Source: Spirochaetaceae bacterium
Lineage (GTDB): Bacteria; Spirochaetota; Spirochaetia; Treponematales; Breznakiellaceae
Direction of reading: 5' to 3'
Assembly: GCA_031281945.1 (NCBI GenBank)
Contig: JAITER010000074.1
Span: 1 to 54,924, forward strand
Length of the DNA stretch: 54,924 nucleotides
The notes below the pieces were generated by a model. The model saw only the letters and a program-made list of their open reading frames with translations, did not search any database and had not been told where the DNA came from. The position numbers and the translations under genes are program-made. Position 1 is the stretch's first letter, and the number at the start of each line of letters is the position of its first letter. This document shows, piece by piece, positions 25,321 to 34,397 of this stretch.

Positions 25321-25474
25321 GCGCGATCGCGCCTGTTTCCAGTTTTTTGAAGGGCGCCCGCCATTTGTCTTTACCAGCGGCTTTTTGTTTGCGTATAGTA
25401 ACAAATATGGCCGTGTAAGCGCCGCAAATTTATTGACTCCGCCGTCTGTATGCTTCATTATTAAAAAAGGACGT

Positions 25475-26788
25475 ATGAATCAAAACTTAAATATTATGGT
25501 TATAGGCGGCGGGGCGCGGGAACACGCTATAATCAAAAAATTAAAATTTTCCGCCAAAATTGATGAAATAATTGCGCTTCCAGGAAATGGAGGTATTGCG
25601 CGTGACGTTCAGTGCGTAGACGCCGACCCGTTTAATATAAGCGCTGTTATTAACGAATGTAAAAAAAGAAAAATTGATTATGTTGTGGTAACGCCGGACG
25701 ATCCGCTGGCGCTTGGCATGGTGGATGAGTTGAGCGAGGCGGGAATTCGTTCATTTGGCCCGGTAAAAGCGGCGGCCATGCTAGAATCCAGTAAAATTTT
25801 CGCAAAAAATCTAATGAAAAAATACAATATACCTACCGCCGCCTGCGAAATTTTTACCGAAAGCGCCGTTGCTGTAAATTACGCCCGCCAATGTTTTAAA
25901 AGCGGGAAAAAAGCTGTTGTTGTAAAAGCGGACGGGCTTGCTTTGGGAAAAGGAGTTGCGGTTTGCGGTTGCGTAAAGGAAGCCGAAGAAGCGATTTGTA
26001 ACGCAATGGAGAAAAAAGTTTTTGGCAAAAGCGGCGAGCGTATAATAATTGAAGAATGTTTAACGGGGCCGGAAGTAAGCGTGCTTTCGTTTTGCGATGG
26101 GCGTATTGTTGCGCCTATGATAAGCAGTATGGATCATAAGCGTTCCCTTGACGGCGATTTGGGGCCTAATACGGGCGGTATGGGGTGCATAGCGCCAAAC
26201 CCGTTTTACACGCCGGAAATCGCGGAAATCTGCGCCCGTGATATATTTTCCCCCACTATAAAAGCCATTGCAAAAGAAGCGGCTCCTTTTAAAGGTTGCT
26301 TGTATTTCGGCCTTATGCTTACAGCGGACGGCCCAAAAGTAATTGAATACAACTGCCGATTTGGGGATCCGGAAACTCAAGCGGTTTTGCCGCTTTTGGA
26401 AACAGATTTGTTTTCAATAATGACCGCTTGTACGGACGGCGCTCTTTCGCCAGATATGGTGCGGTTTAGGGCCGGGGCTTCGGCTTGCGTTGTAGCGGCC
26501 TCGCAAGGGTATCCTGGGCCTTACGAAAAAGGCTTTTTAATCGAAGGCTTGGAAGACGCGGAAGCTGGCGGCGCCGTTGTGTATTGCGCCGGAGTAAAAC
26601 AGGAAGAAGCCGGCCTTGCGTCATGCGGCGGACGAGTTTTGTCTGTTAGCGCAACGGCGCCTTCTCTTGAAGGCGCTGTAGAATCAGCATATTCCGGCAT
26701 AAAAAAGATTAGCTTTCAAAACAAATATTTTAGAACTGATATTGGCGCTTCCGCTCTACAGGTTTTAAAAAAAAGCCCCGCTTTATAA
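25475..26788 (+). CDS. purD: Phosphoribosylamine-glycine ligase
   Basis: A 437-residue ATP-grasp enzyme making GAR from phosphoribosylamine, glycine and ATP, the step before purN. I start at 25475, where the family motif MVIGGGAREHAI follows directly; the longer frame to 25286 runs into the ABC pseudogene. It shows LPGNGGIA, the ATP-grasp core VVKADGLALGKGV, GPEVSVLSFCDG, DLGPNTGGMGCIAP and EYNCRFGDPETQ. All expected catalytic regions are present, and length is normal (about 425). A weak AAAGGA ribosome site lies 8 nt ahead. Confidence 0.95.
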   Translation: MNQNLNIMVIGGGAREHAIIKKLKFSAKIDEIIALPGNGGIARDVQCVDADPFNISAVINECKKRKIDYVVVTPDDPLALGMVDELSEAGIRSFGPVKAAAMLESSKIFAKNLMKKYNIPTAACEIFTESAVAVNYARQCFKSGKKAVVVKADGLALGKGVAVCGCVKEAEEAICNAMEKKVFGKSGERIIIEECLTGPEVSVLSFCDGRIVAPMISSMDHKRSLDGDLGPNTGGMGCIAPNPFYTPEIAEICARDIFSPTIKAIAKEAAPFKGCLYFGLMLTADGPKVIEYNCRFGDPETQAVLPLLETDLFSIMTACTDGALSPDMVRFRAGASACVVAASQGYPGPYEKGFLIEGLEDAEAGGAVVYCAGVKQEEAGLASCGGRVLSVSATAPSLEGAVESAYSGIKKISFQNKYFRTDIGASALQVLKKSPAL

Positions 26789-26829
26789 AAACGCATAAAA
26801 ATTACGGCCAAAACAAAGCGCGAAAATGA

Positions 26830-26905
26830 ATAGAGTTGCTCAGGAATGTCAGTTTCCGCAAACTGAACCAAGCCCGGTTTGGTTCAGCCAACTTCCGCTT
26901 TAAAA
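26830..26905 (-). repeat. Family-1 hairpin repeat, copy D (truncated)
   Basis: Starts AGAGTTGCTCAGG, close to the AGAGTTGTTCGG end of copy F. CAGTTT pairs with AAACTG (26850-26865), and CTGAACCAA pairs with TTGGTTCAG, the same module found in copy C. It then keeps CAACTTCCGCTT and stops; the GCAAAATG and GGTTGGCGAAC parts are missing. Confidence 0.6.
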
Positions 26906-26972
26906 CGAAACCCGTCGAGTTTGCAATGTTAAACGGCTGTTTGACAGTATGTTGTTACTGAATATTTTTAAA

Positions 26973-26984
26973 TATAATAAAAGC
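26973..26984 (+). promoter_or_regulatory. -10 element 6 nt before the SDR start codon
   Basis: TATAAT at 26973-26978 is followed by six bases and the ATG at 26985. TTGTTA at 26952-26957 (15-nt spacer) is the best -35; TTGACA at 26941 is too far. Transcription would start at or next to the ATG. Confidence 0.5.
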
Positions 26985-27800
26985 ATGAAAAAAATAATTA
27001 TAATTACGGGCGCCAGTTCCGGCATGGGCGCGGAATTCGCCCGCCAGTTAAGCGTCCGAAAATGCGAGGATGGCGGTAAAATAGATGAAATTTGGATAAT
27101 AGCCAGGCGCGAAGACAGGCTTAAAGAACTTTCGGCTGAATTAACCGGGGGAAGCGGGGCCTTTGTCCCGCTTATAAAGCCAATCGCCGTGGATATAGGC
27201 GGTAGAAAGGGCGGTGAAATTATAGGCGGGCTTCTTGCTAAAGAAGCCGGCGGCGTTGTAATCGACACGCTGGTAAACAACGCCGGATTTGGCACGTACG
27301 GGCGTTTTGATTCAACAGATATTAAGTGGCAGCTTGACGAAATAGACCTAAACGTAACATCTCCCACCGCAATTACCTGGGCGGCTTTACCGTACATGGA
27401 GCGCGGCTCCCGTATCATAAACACGGCGAGTCTTGCGGCTTTTTCCGCTATGGGTTGTTTCGCCATTTACGCGGCTACAAAAGCGTATATGCTTAGTTTT
27501 ACTTTGGGGCTTGCCGCGGAGCTTCATTCCAAAGGCGTAAAAGTAATAGCTCTTTGCCCTGGGCCTGTAGATACAGAATTCTCGCAGGTTGCGAGTGAAG
27601 GCGTGCGCAATAAGGTTTTGCACGGTAAAAAACCTTATGCGGTTGTGCGCCATTGCTTGCGTTCTTTAGAAAAAGGTAAAAAAATCGCCGTTATGGCGCC
27701 AAAATGGAAATTCAAAGCCTTTTTGCCGCGCCTTTTTGGGCGGTACTTTACGGCTAAAGTAACAATGCTTACAGAAAAACGCCCTTCAAAAAAAGACTAA
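26985..27800 (+). CDS. Short-chain dehydrogenase/reductase
   Basis: A 271-residue NAD(P)-dependent oxidoreductase of the classical SDR family. I start at 26985, where KKIIIITGASSGMGAEFA gives the TGxxxGxG cofactor site near residues 8-15. NNAG follows (LVNNAGFGTYG), and the catalytic set is Ser in NTASLAAFSAMG, Tyr-x-x-x-Lys in YAATKAY, then CPGPVDTEF. The C terminus is basic. The substrate cannot be assigned; this subgroup (YqjQ/DltE-like by eye) acts on diverse lipids and small ketones. Confidence 0.9.
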   Translation: MKKIIIITGASSGMGAEFARQLSVRKCEDGGKIDEIWIIARREDRLKELSAELTGGSGAFVPLIKPIAVDIGGRKGGEIIGGLLAKEAGGVVIDTLVNNAGFGTYGRFDSTDIKWQLDEIDLNVTSPTAITWAALPYMERGSRIINTASLAAFSAMGCFAIYAATKAYMLSFTLGLAAELHSKGVKVIALCPGPVDTEFSQVASEGVRNKVLHGKKPYAVVRHCLRSLEKGKKIAVMAPKWKFKAFLPRLFGRYFTAKVTMLTEKRPSKKD

Positions 27801-27804
27801 ATTG

Positions 27805-27844
27805 ATTATTCTAAAGGCCGTGTTGAGCGGCCGTTTAGAATAAT
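27805..27844 (+). terminator. Strong hairpin after the SDR gene
   Basis: ATTATTCTAAA (27805-27815) pairs with TTTAGAATAAT (27834-27844), extended inside by GGCCG (27816-27820) and CGGCC (27828-27832) with one bulged G. There is no T-run, so it may protect the 3' end more than terminate. Confidence 0.45.
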
Positions 27845-27892
27845 GGCGTTGCGAAAACACGCGAAAAACGCGCCCAAAATGGAATGAAGTTT

Positions 27893-27975
27893 GCCGGCCT
27901 GAGCCAAGCTATGCTTGCAAGCTTGGCCCCGCAGGTTAGTAGATAACCAGCCGGGTTGTTGAACAAGCCCAATAT
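27893..27975 (+). repeat. Family-1 hairpin repeat, copy E (degraded)
   Basis: Contains GCCAAGC paired with GCTTGGC (27903-27927), GGTTA with TAACC, and the family end GGGTTGTTGAACAAGCCC. Only partial similarity to copies A-C remains. It directly precedes family-2 copy 2. Confidence 0.45.
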
Positions 27976-27994
27976 TCTAAGCGCATCTCATTTT

Positions 27995-28112
27995 GCGCAA
28001 AGGATAGGAGCGGGAATTACACATAAATCCGCTTGCCGGATTTATGTGTAATTTGAGCGGATAGCCTGGTTTTTTGCCGGTTTGCGTAGCAAAACGGCAA
28101 AAAATGCGCCCT
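27995..28112 (+). repeat. Family-2 compensating-hairpin element, copy 2
   Basis: Same constant flanks as copy 1: GGATAGGAGCGGGAATT, TTGAGCGGATAGCCTGG and AAAAATGCGCCCT. Hairpin 1 keeps AATTACACATAAAT with a changed tip (CCG/CGG). Hairpin 2 differs: TTTTTTGCCG (28070-28079) with CGGCAAAAAA (28095-28104), lengthened by TTTGC/GCAAA. It lies between convergent SDR and ileS genes. No gene is seen in 27801-28187. Confidence 0.8.
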
Positions 28113-28187
28113 GATTTAACCGGAATCAAAGGCCGCCATAAATCGCGCGCTTTTTATCCAATGGCTATTGGTTTGGGACGGCTTAAA

Positions 28188-31100
28188 TTAGGCCTTTTCC
28201 AGGCTTACCAGCCAGTTTTCGTTTTCTAAGGCGATTGGGCGCTGGCCTGATTTTTCGCCCCATTCAATCGTTACAGCGAGAGTTTCTCCTGATATAAGAG
28301 ATTCTTTTTCCCGCAACGCCTCTTTAAGGCGGGGGCTTCCAAAAAGATACAGTTTTATGCGGTCGCTTACGTTAAGGCCGGCTTCTTTGCGCATATTTTG
28401 CACTCCGCGTATAAGATCACGCACATCCCCTTCGCGAGCCAGTTCGGCTGTAATTGTAGCGTCCAAAGCGACTGTAATATCGCCTTGGTTTAGCACTTTT
28501 AGCCCGGATTTTTCTTTTCGTTTAATTTCCAGTTTTTCGGCTGTAATTTCCACAGTTTTGCCGTCTATTTCCAGTTGCAAGGCGGCGCCTTCTAAAACAG
28601 CGGTAATTTCTTCGCGTTTAAAGGCTTCTATTTTTTCCGCGGCGGCTTTCATTAGCGGCCCTAATTCTTTACCCAAAACGCGGAAATTCGCTTTCGCCTG
28701 ATAGTCCACCAAATCTTCTTCGTTGGAACTAAATACTACTTCCTTTACATTTAGCTCCTCCCTTATAGAGTCTTCCATTTCCACCAAAGCGGTTTTTGCC
28801 TCGGTGTTTCGCGTAACGATTTTTACAAGGGCCAGAGGCTGGCGTACTTTGATGTTTTCCTGCGAGCGTAAAGAACGGCCTATTGAAACCGCCTTTTGCA
28901 CCGTCTCCATTTTAAATTCAAGTTTAGCATCTATAAAATCTTTACGCGCTCTGGGAAAATCGCAAAGATGTATGGAAAGCGGGTCGTCTTTTTGTTTTAA
29001 GTTTTGATATATAGCCTCTGTAATAAAAGGCATAAACGGCGCGGCGGCGGCTATAAGCGTTTTTAACACGGTGTATAAAACATTGTACGCTTCCTTTTTA
29101 TCGGCGTCGTTTTCCGTTTTCCAAAACCGCCGGCGGGAACGGCGTATATACCAGTTGTTCAAACTGTCTATGAATGTAACTAACGGGCTAACCGCACGGC
29201 TTAAATCGTATGCGTCAAGCGCGGAGCTTACCTGCGAAATTAGAGTTTGCGACGCCGACAGTATCCATTTGTCCAGAGGGTTTTCTGGTATACGCGCTGT
29301 TTCTTGCACCCTGGCGCCGTCTATGTTTGCGTACGTTACAAAAAAGCTGTAAGCGTTCCAAAGCGGCAATATAATGCTTTTTAAAACATCGCGCACACCT
29401 TCATCCGTATACCGCAGGTCTTCGGCTTTTACAACGGCGCCGTTTACCAAAAAAAGCCGCAACGCATCGGCGCTAAAAGTGTTCACAACCTCCATGGGAT
29501 CGGTGTAGTTGCGCAGACTTTTGCTCATTTTTTTGCCGTCTTGCGCAAGAACAAGGCCGGAGACGATACAGTTTTTAAAAGCCGGCTTTTTAAAAAGGGC
29601 CGCGGATAAAATCGTAAGCGTGTAAAACCAGCCGCGAGTTTGGTCCAGGCCTTCGTTTATAAAGTCCGCCGGAAAATTGTTTTCAAAAACAGTTTTGTTT
29701 TCAAAAGGATAATGGTTTTGAGCGTAGGGCATGGCCCCCGATTCAAACCAGCAATCCAGCACTTCCGGTATGCGCCGCATAACGCCGGAACAGTTTTCTC
29801 CGGTTTTTGCGCATGGAATTGTAATATCGTCCACAAAATGTTTGTGTAAATCATGCGGTTCTTTTCCGGAAAGTTCTTTTAGCTCGGCTATGCTTCCCAC
29901 GCATATAGTTTTGCCGCAATCCGGGCATTTCCAGATTGGAAGCGGGTTGCCCCAATACCGGTTCCTGCTTATAGCCCAGTCTTTAGCGCCTTCCAGCCAT
30001 TTGCCAAAACGCCCTTCTTTTATGTGTTCTGGAATCCAATGTATTTGTTTGTTTGCTTCCAAAATGTCTTGTTTTATTTTTTGTACGTTTACAAACCAGC
30101 TTTCAACGGCGCGGTAAATTAACGGGCTGGAACACCTCCAGCAATGCGGGTATGCGTGAAGTATTTGATCCCGTTTTACAAGTTTGCCTTCGGTTTTTAG
30201 CCGTTCGATAATTTCTTTATCGCAATCTTTTACAAAGCGCCCCGCATAATCCGGTACGGCGGAGGTGAATTTACATTCAGCGTCCACAGGGCAAATTACA
30301 GGGACGCCAGTCCCCTGAAGCGCCCGCGCATCGTCTTCGCCAAAACCGGGCGCCGTGTGAACAATGCCTGTACCGTCTTCGGTGGACACAAAATCGGCGG
30401 AATAAACGCGAAAAGCGTTGTTCGCCCGCGCTTGCTCAAAATATGGGAAAAGCGGCTCGTACTGTATGCCGGTAAGTTCCGTTCCTTTTCCTTTCCACAA
30501 GATGCTGTAATCTCCGGCTTCTTTGTAGTAGGCGGAAAGCCGCGCCTGAGCTAGCACAAAACGTTTTTCACCGTCCTGCACTATCACATAATCAATATCC
30601 GGCCCAACCGTAAGGGCCAGGTTTGACGTCAGCGTCCAGGGCGTTGTAGTCCAGGCCAAAAAGAAACTGTCGCCGCTGAACGGCAGGTTTGAACGGTTTT
30701 TTTTCGTTATTATTTTAAACTGGACTGTAATAGCCGGATCGTGTACGTCTTTGTATCCGCCAAGATTCAACTCGTGGTTGGAAAGAACAGTGGAACAACG
30801 CGGGCAGTATGGCAGTATATAATGGCCTTCGTATAAAAGCCCACGCTCCCAAAGGCTCTTCATCACCCACCAGATTGATTCCATGTACGGGTTTTCCATC
30901 GTTTTATAGTCGTTGTCAAAATCCACCCAGCGCCCCAGCCTGGTGATTATACGTCTCCATTCAGAGGCGTAACGAAGGACGGAAGCGCGGCAGGCTTCGT
31001 TAAAACGGGCTATCCCGTATGCTTCAATGCTTGTTTTTGAATTGAGCCCAAGCTCTTTTTCTATAAGATTTTCTACGGGAAGCCCGTGGCAGTCCCACCC

Positions 31101-31367
31101 AAAACGGCGTTCAACCCGTTTGCCTCGCATGGTTTGGTAACGCGAAATAATGTCTTTTATTGTGCTTGGAACAAAATGCCCAAAATGAGGCAAGCCGTTT
31201 GCAAAAGGAGGGCCGTCGTAAAAAACATAACTGGAATTGGAACCGTCTGAGCCGGATGCTTTCCGTTGATCTATTGATTTTTTAAAAACATCATTTTTTC
31301 GCCAAAATTCCAGGATTTCTTCTTCCAGCTTTGGGAAGCTAACTTTTGTATTTACCGCATTAAACAT
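28188..31367 (-). CDS. ileS: Isoleucine-tRNA ligase
   Basis: A 1059-residue class I synthetase. The HIGH-type motif is HFGH in NGLPHFGHFV near residue 60, and KMSKS is in KKMSKSLRNY near 615. The editing (CP1) domain includes AWTTTPWTLTSNLAL. Wording such as RFGWDCHGLPVE, and the length, place it with the long, eukaryote/archaea-like IleRS type usual in spirochaetes, which is generally less sensitive to mupirocin. A C-terminal extension of about 150 residues is present. There is no ribosome site; the promoter abuts the start codon. Confidence 0.96.
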   Translation of the reverse strand: MFNAVNTKVSFPKLEEEILEFWRKNDVFKKSIDQRKASGSDGSNSSYVFYDGPPFANGLPHFGHFVPSTIKDIISRYQTMRGKRVERRFGWDCHGLPVENLIEKELGLNSKTSIEAYGIARFNEACRASVLRYASEWRRIITRLGRWVDFDNDYKTMENPYMESIWWVMKSLWERGLLYEGHYILPYCPRCSTVLSNHELNLGGYKDVHDPAITVQFKIITKKNRSNLPFSGDSFFLAWTTTPWTLTSNLALTVGPDIDYVIVQDGEKRFVLAQARLSAYYKEAGDYSILWKGKGTELTGIQYEPLFPYFEQARANNAFRVYSADFVSTEDGTGIVHTAPGFGEDDARALQGTGVPVICPVDAECKFTSAVPDYAGRFVKDCDKEIIERLKTEGKLVKRDQILHAYPHCWRCSSPLIYRAVESWFVNVQKIKQDILEANKQIHWIPEHIKEGRFGKWLEGAKDWAISRNRYWGNPLPIWKCPDCGKTICVGSIAELKELSGKEPHDLHKHFVDDITIPCAKTGENCSGVMRRIPEVLDCWFESGAMPYAQNHYPFENKTVFENNFPADFINEGLDQTRGWFYTLTILSAALFKKPAFKNCIVSGLVLAQDGKKMSKSLRNYTDPMEVVNTFSADALRLFLVNGAVVKAEDLRYTDEGVRDVLKSIILPLWNAYSFFVTYANIDGARVQETARIPENPLDKWILSASQTLISQVSSALDAYDLSRAVSPLVTFIDSLNNWYIRRSRRRFWKTENDADKKEAYNVLYTVLKTLIAAAAPFMPFITEAIYQNLKQKDDPLSIHLCDFPRARKDFIDAKLEFKMETVQKAVSIGRSLRSQENIKVRQPLALVKIVTRNTEAKTALVEMEDSIREELNVKEVVFSSNEEDLVDYQAKANFRVLGKELGPLMKAAAEKIEAFKREEITAVLEGAALQLEIDGKTVEITAEKLEIKRKEKSGLKVLNQGDITVALDATITAELAREGDVRDLIRGVQNMRKEAGLNVSDRIKLYLFGSPRLKEALREKESLISGETLAVTIEWGEKSGQRPIALENENWLVSLEKA

Positions 31368-31373
31368 AGCCGT

Positions 31374-31402
31374 AGTATGACATAATGGGATGTTTACGGC
31401 AA
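31374..31402 (-). promoter_or_regulatory. ileS promoter adjoining the start codon
   Basis: Minus strand TTGCCG (31402-31397), 17-nt spacer, CATACT (31379-31374), then six bases to the ileS ATG. Transcription would begin at about the A of ATG, giving a leaderless mRNA. Confidence 0.55.
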
Positions 31403-31455
31403 TCTTACCCTATCTAACGCTATGATTTTGACGTTAGTTCCAGGGTTTTTGCGTT

Positions 31456-32487
31456 TTAACGCCTGCGCTTGCGGCGGTTTCTAAGCGCGTTGCGGTTTTC
31501 TTTTTGGTGATTTTCTTCTTTTACGGTTTCTTCGCAAAAATAAGAAAATCGGCTGTTAGGATAACGCTTGCTTATGATCCAAATACATATTCCGGCGAGC
31601 GCCATAAAAAATGAAAGCAACTGTCCGGTAGAGATGCTTGTTAGCGGATGCGCGTAAGCTATAGGCAAGTTGTTTGGAATAAATTCTATGGCGTAACCAA
31701 TATCGGCGTCCGGTTGGCGGAAGTATTCAATAATAAAACGGATTAAACCGTATCCTACCGCGTATAACCCGAAACAAAACCCTTTAAAGGGGCTTTTTTT
31801 TCGTACAAGCCAAATAACGGCCCACAAAAAAACGCCTTCAAAGAACGCTTCGTACAATTGCGATGGATGTCTTGGCAAATTGACTAGTTGAAACGGCCCG
31901 ACCGGTGTAAGGCCTGTTTTTTCGGCCATTTCCGCCACCCACGCCGTTTTTGCGGACAATTGCCCGGCTTGCGGAAAAATCATGCCTATTGGGGAAGCCG
32001 TCGCCCGTCCGTATAATTCACCGTTAATAAAGTTGCCTATACGCCCGAATGTGTAGCCTATTGGTATAGCCCCCGCAAGCATATCGGCTATTTCCCTAAC
32101 ATCCCGTTTTTTACAAATAGACCAAAGCAAAAAACCGGCAATACAGCCTATAACGCCGCCGTGATAACTCATGCCCTGCAATCCGGTAAAACGCCCGTCC
32201 CTAAAAGGCCAAAAAATAAGCCAGGGTTCTCGGCGGTAAATGGAGCTTGTTTCGTAGACTATCGTTGAAAATATACGAGCCCCAAGAAGAAGGCCGAGAA
32301 TAGACCATGTAAAAAGACTTGTAATATCATCGTCAGTCATTGGGAAGCGCCGTTCTTTCACCTGCTTTCTGTAAAAGAAATACGCGACGCTAAACGCGAC
32401 GATGTACATAAGCCCATACCACCGGAACGGAAGGTTAGGGATGATTTCCGGCTTTATAAAATCCGGAAATTTAATGTACAGAAACAT
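31456..32487 (-). CDS. lgt: Prolipoprotein diacylglyceryl transferase
   Basis: A 343-residue inner-membrane enzyme adding diacylglycerol to the lipobox cysteine of prolipoproteins, such as the four lipoproteins in this window. It has about seven transmembrane helices, YGLMYIVAF near the start, GMSYHGGVIG (catalytic His region) and the signature GRIGNFINGELYGR. The C terminus is strongly basic (NRRKRRR). Slightly longer than the usual 270-330 residues. TATACT ends 6 nt before the ATG and no ribosome site is seen. Confidence 0.96.
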   Translation of the reverse strand: MFLYIKFPDFIKPEIIPNLPFRWYGLMYIVAFSVAYFFYRKQVKERRFPMTDDDITSLFTWSILGLLLGARIFSTIVYETSSIYRREPWLIFWPFRDGRFTGLQGMSYHGGVIGCIAGFLLWSICKKRDVREIADMLAGAIPIGYTFGRIGNFINGELYGRATASPIGMIFPQAGQLSAKTAWVAEMAEKTGLTPVGPFQLVNLPRHPSQLYEAFFEGVFLWAVIWLVRKKSPFKGFCFGLYAVGYGLIRFIIEYFRQPDADIGYAIEFIPNNLPIAYAHPLTSISTGQLLSFFMALAGICIWIISKRYPNSRFSYFCEETVKEENHQKENRNALRNRRKRRR

Positions 32488-32649
32488 AATTTTAGTATAT
32501 ATAAATAAAACAAGTGGTGAAAGACACGGATTTTTTATACAGCAACGGCTTCCGGTTTAAATTTGCCGTTGAGTCGGGCCGGGCTTAAATATGCGTCCCG
32601 CGCCCGCAGCCCGCCGTGTTCAGTTCCTGCTTTTTGCCGAAACGCCGTT

Positions 32650-34032
32650 TTAAACGGCTGTTTGGGCGGTTCTGGGGTACGGAATGCAGTCCCGGATATT
32701 GGCCATTCCGGTAACGTATTGCACCAGCCTTTCAAAACCCAAGCCAAAGCCGCTGTGCGGAACGGAGCCGTAACGGCGTAAATCCAAATACCATGTGTAG
32801 TCAGCTGTTTTCATGCCTAATTCGTTTATACGGTTTTCCAGCAAATCCATATCTGTCTCGCGTTCAGAGCCGCCTATAATTTCACCTAATTTTGGAACCA
32901 GGACGTCCATTGCGCGTACGGTTTTTCCGTCTTTGTTTTGCTTCATGTAAAAAGCTTTTATTCCTTTTGGGTAGTCTGTAACAATCACCGGTTTTTTTGC
33001 GACGGTTTCGGTTAAAAATTTTTCGTGTTCGGTTTGCAGGTCGCAACCCCAAAACGGTTTAAATTCAAATTTTTCTTTATTTTTTTCAAGTTCTAAAACA
33101 GCGTCCGTGTATGTAATGCGTTCAAATTTTACTTCCGCCGTATGTTCCAAATTTTTGATAATTCCTTTTTCCACATATTCATCAAAAAAAGCCATGTCTT
33201 CTTCGCAGTTTTTTAGAACGTCTGCAAAAAGGTATTTTAAAAAATCTTCAGCCAACTCCATGTTAAGGTGAATATCAAAAAAAGCGGCTTCCGGTTCTAT
33301 CATCCAGAATTCGGCTAAATGGCGGGAAGTGTTCGAGTTTTCGGCGCGGAACGTCGGCCCAAAAGTGTAAATGCGCGAAAGGGCTGTAGCGTAGGTTTCC
33401 CCCTCCAATTGACCGGACACCGTAAGGTAAGCTTTTTTGCCAAAAAAGTCTTGTTTATAGTCTATAACACCGTCTGCGGTCCATTTCGCCGCTGTTTTTT
33501 TCAAATCCAGCGTTGTTACCTGAAACATTGATCCCGCGCCTTCCGCGTCGTTGGTTGTAATAACCGGCGTGTGTATGTAAAAAAAGCCGCGTTCCTGAAA
33601 AAAGTTATGGGTTGCGTAAGCAAGGCGGCTTCTAATTCGCATAACGGCGCCAATGGAACGGGTTCTGCCGCGTAAATGCGGTATAGTCCGCAAGAATTCA
33701 AGGCTGTGGCGTTTTTTTTGCAACGGATAATCCGCCGCGCCGGCTTCGCCCAAAATCTCGATTTCTTTACAAGCCGCTTCCACTTTTTGCCCGGTTGCGG
33801 GAGACGGCGTTAATAGGCCGGTTATGCGAATCGCGGCCCCTGTTGTAATACGCTCTACAGTTTCGTCCGCGCCGCCGCCTAAGGCGTAAACGCATTGTAT
33901 TCCCGCAAGGCAAGAACCGTCATTCACCTCAATAAACGTCATGTTTTTCATGGCGCGTTTTGTGCGCACCCAACCCTGTATTTCAATTTTCTGATTTTGC
34001 GGTTCAAGTTTTAATATATCTTTAATTTGCAT
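32650..34032 (-). CDS. asnS: Asparagine-tRNA ligase
   Basis: A 460-residue class II synthetase. The N-terminal OB fold begins IEIQGWVRTKRAMKNMTFIEVNDGS. Class II motif 2 is TFRAENSNTSRHLAEFWMIEPE, and motif 3 is GFGLGFERLVQYVTGMANIRDCIPYPR. The residue choice in these motifs fits AsnRS and not AspRS. It follows the small gene at 34052 by 19 nt and is probably the last gene of the bamA-to-asnS group. Nothing recognisable lies between 32488 and 32649. Confidence 0.96.
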   Translation of the reverse strand: MQIKDILKLEPQNQKIEIQGWVRTKRAMKNMTFIEVNDGSCLAGIQCVYALGGGADETVERITTGAAIRITGLLTPSPATGQKVEAACKEIEILGEAGAADYPLQKKRHSLEFLRTIPHLRGRTRSIGAVMRIRSRLAYATHNFFQERGFFYIHTPVITTNDAEGAGSMFQVTTLDLKKTAAKWTADGVIDYKQDFFGKKAYLTVSGQLEGETYATALSRIYTFGPTFRAENSNTSRHLAEFWMIEPEAAFFDIHLNMELAEDFLKYLFADVLKNCEEDMAFFDEYVEKGIIKNLEHTAEVKFERITYTDAVLELEKNKEKFEFKPFWGCDLQTEHEKFLTETVAKKPVIVTDYPKGIKAFYMKQNKDGKTVRAMDVLVPKLGEIIGGSERETDMDLLENRINELGMKTADYTWYLDLRRYGSVPHSGFGLGFERLVQYVTGMANIRDCIPYPRTAQTAV

Positions 34033-34051
34033 ATTATTTTTAAAGTGAGTC

Positions 34052-34387
34052 CTAGCCGGAAATGTCTAAATGTTTGCCTAAATCGGGATCGCGAAATTCG
34101 GCTAATTTTTGTTCATCTTCCGTTTCTTCAGCGTTTTGTTTTTTGCCGTGTTTCTTTTTACCCGAATCGTTTTGTTTTTCGCTTTCTCCCGCCTGTATGC
34201 CGGAAAGCCCTTCCCCGGTTTGTTCGGCTTCCACAACGGCTTGCATCCGCTCTTCGTCCTTTTTGTGTATCATTTCTCCGCGAATCGCTTTGTGCAATAT
34301 GGCGCCGTCTTTAACCGCGCTTTGTTCTTTGCCTACTTTTTCTATTTGTAAAAATAAAGTTTGTAAATCTAAGGGTGATAAGGCCAT
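34052..34387 (-). CDS. Conserved spirochaete hypothetical protein
   Basis: A 111-residue hydrophilic protein without signal peptide. The first 45 residues (LSPLDLQTLFLQIEKVGKEQ) look helical, and the rest is Glu/Lys-rich and probably disordered. AAGGGAG precedes the ATG, and it lies 10 nt after fapA. Genes of this sort accompany fapA and whiG in treponemes, so a motility-related or regulatory role is possible but not shown. Confidence 0.65.
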   Translation of the reverse strand: MALSPLDLQTLFLQIEKVGKEQSAVKDGAILHKAIRGEMIHKKDEERMQAVVEAEQTGEGLSGIQAGESEKQNDSGKKKHGKKQNAEETEDEQKLAEFRDPDLGKHLDISG

Positions 34388-34397
34388 TTGATCTCCC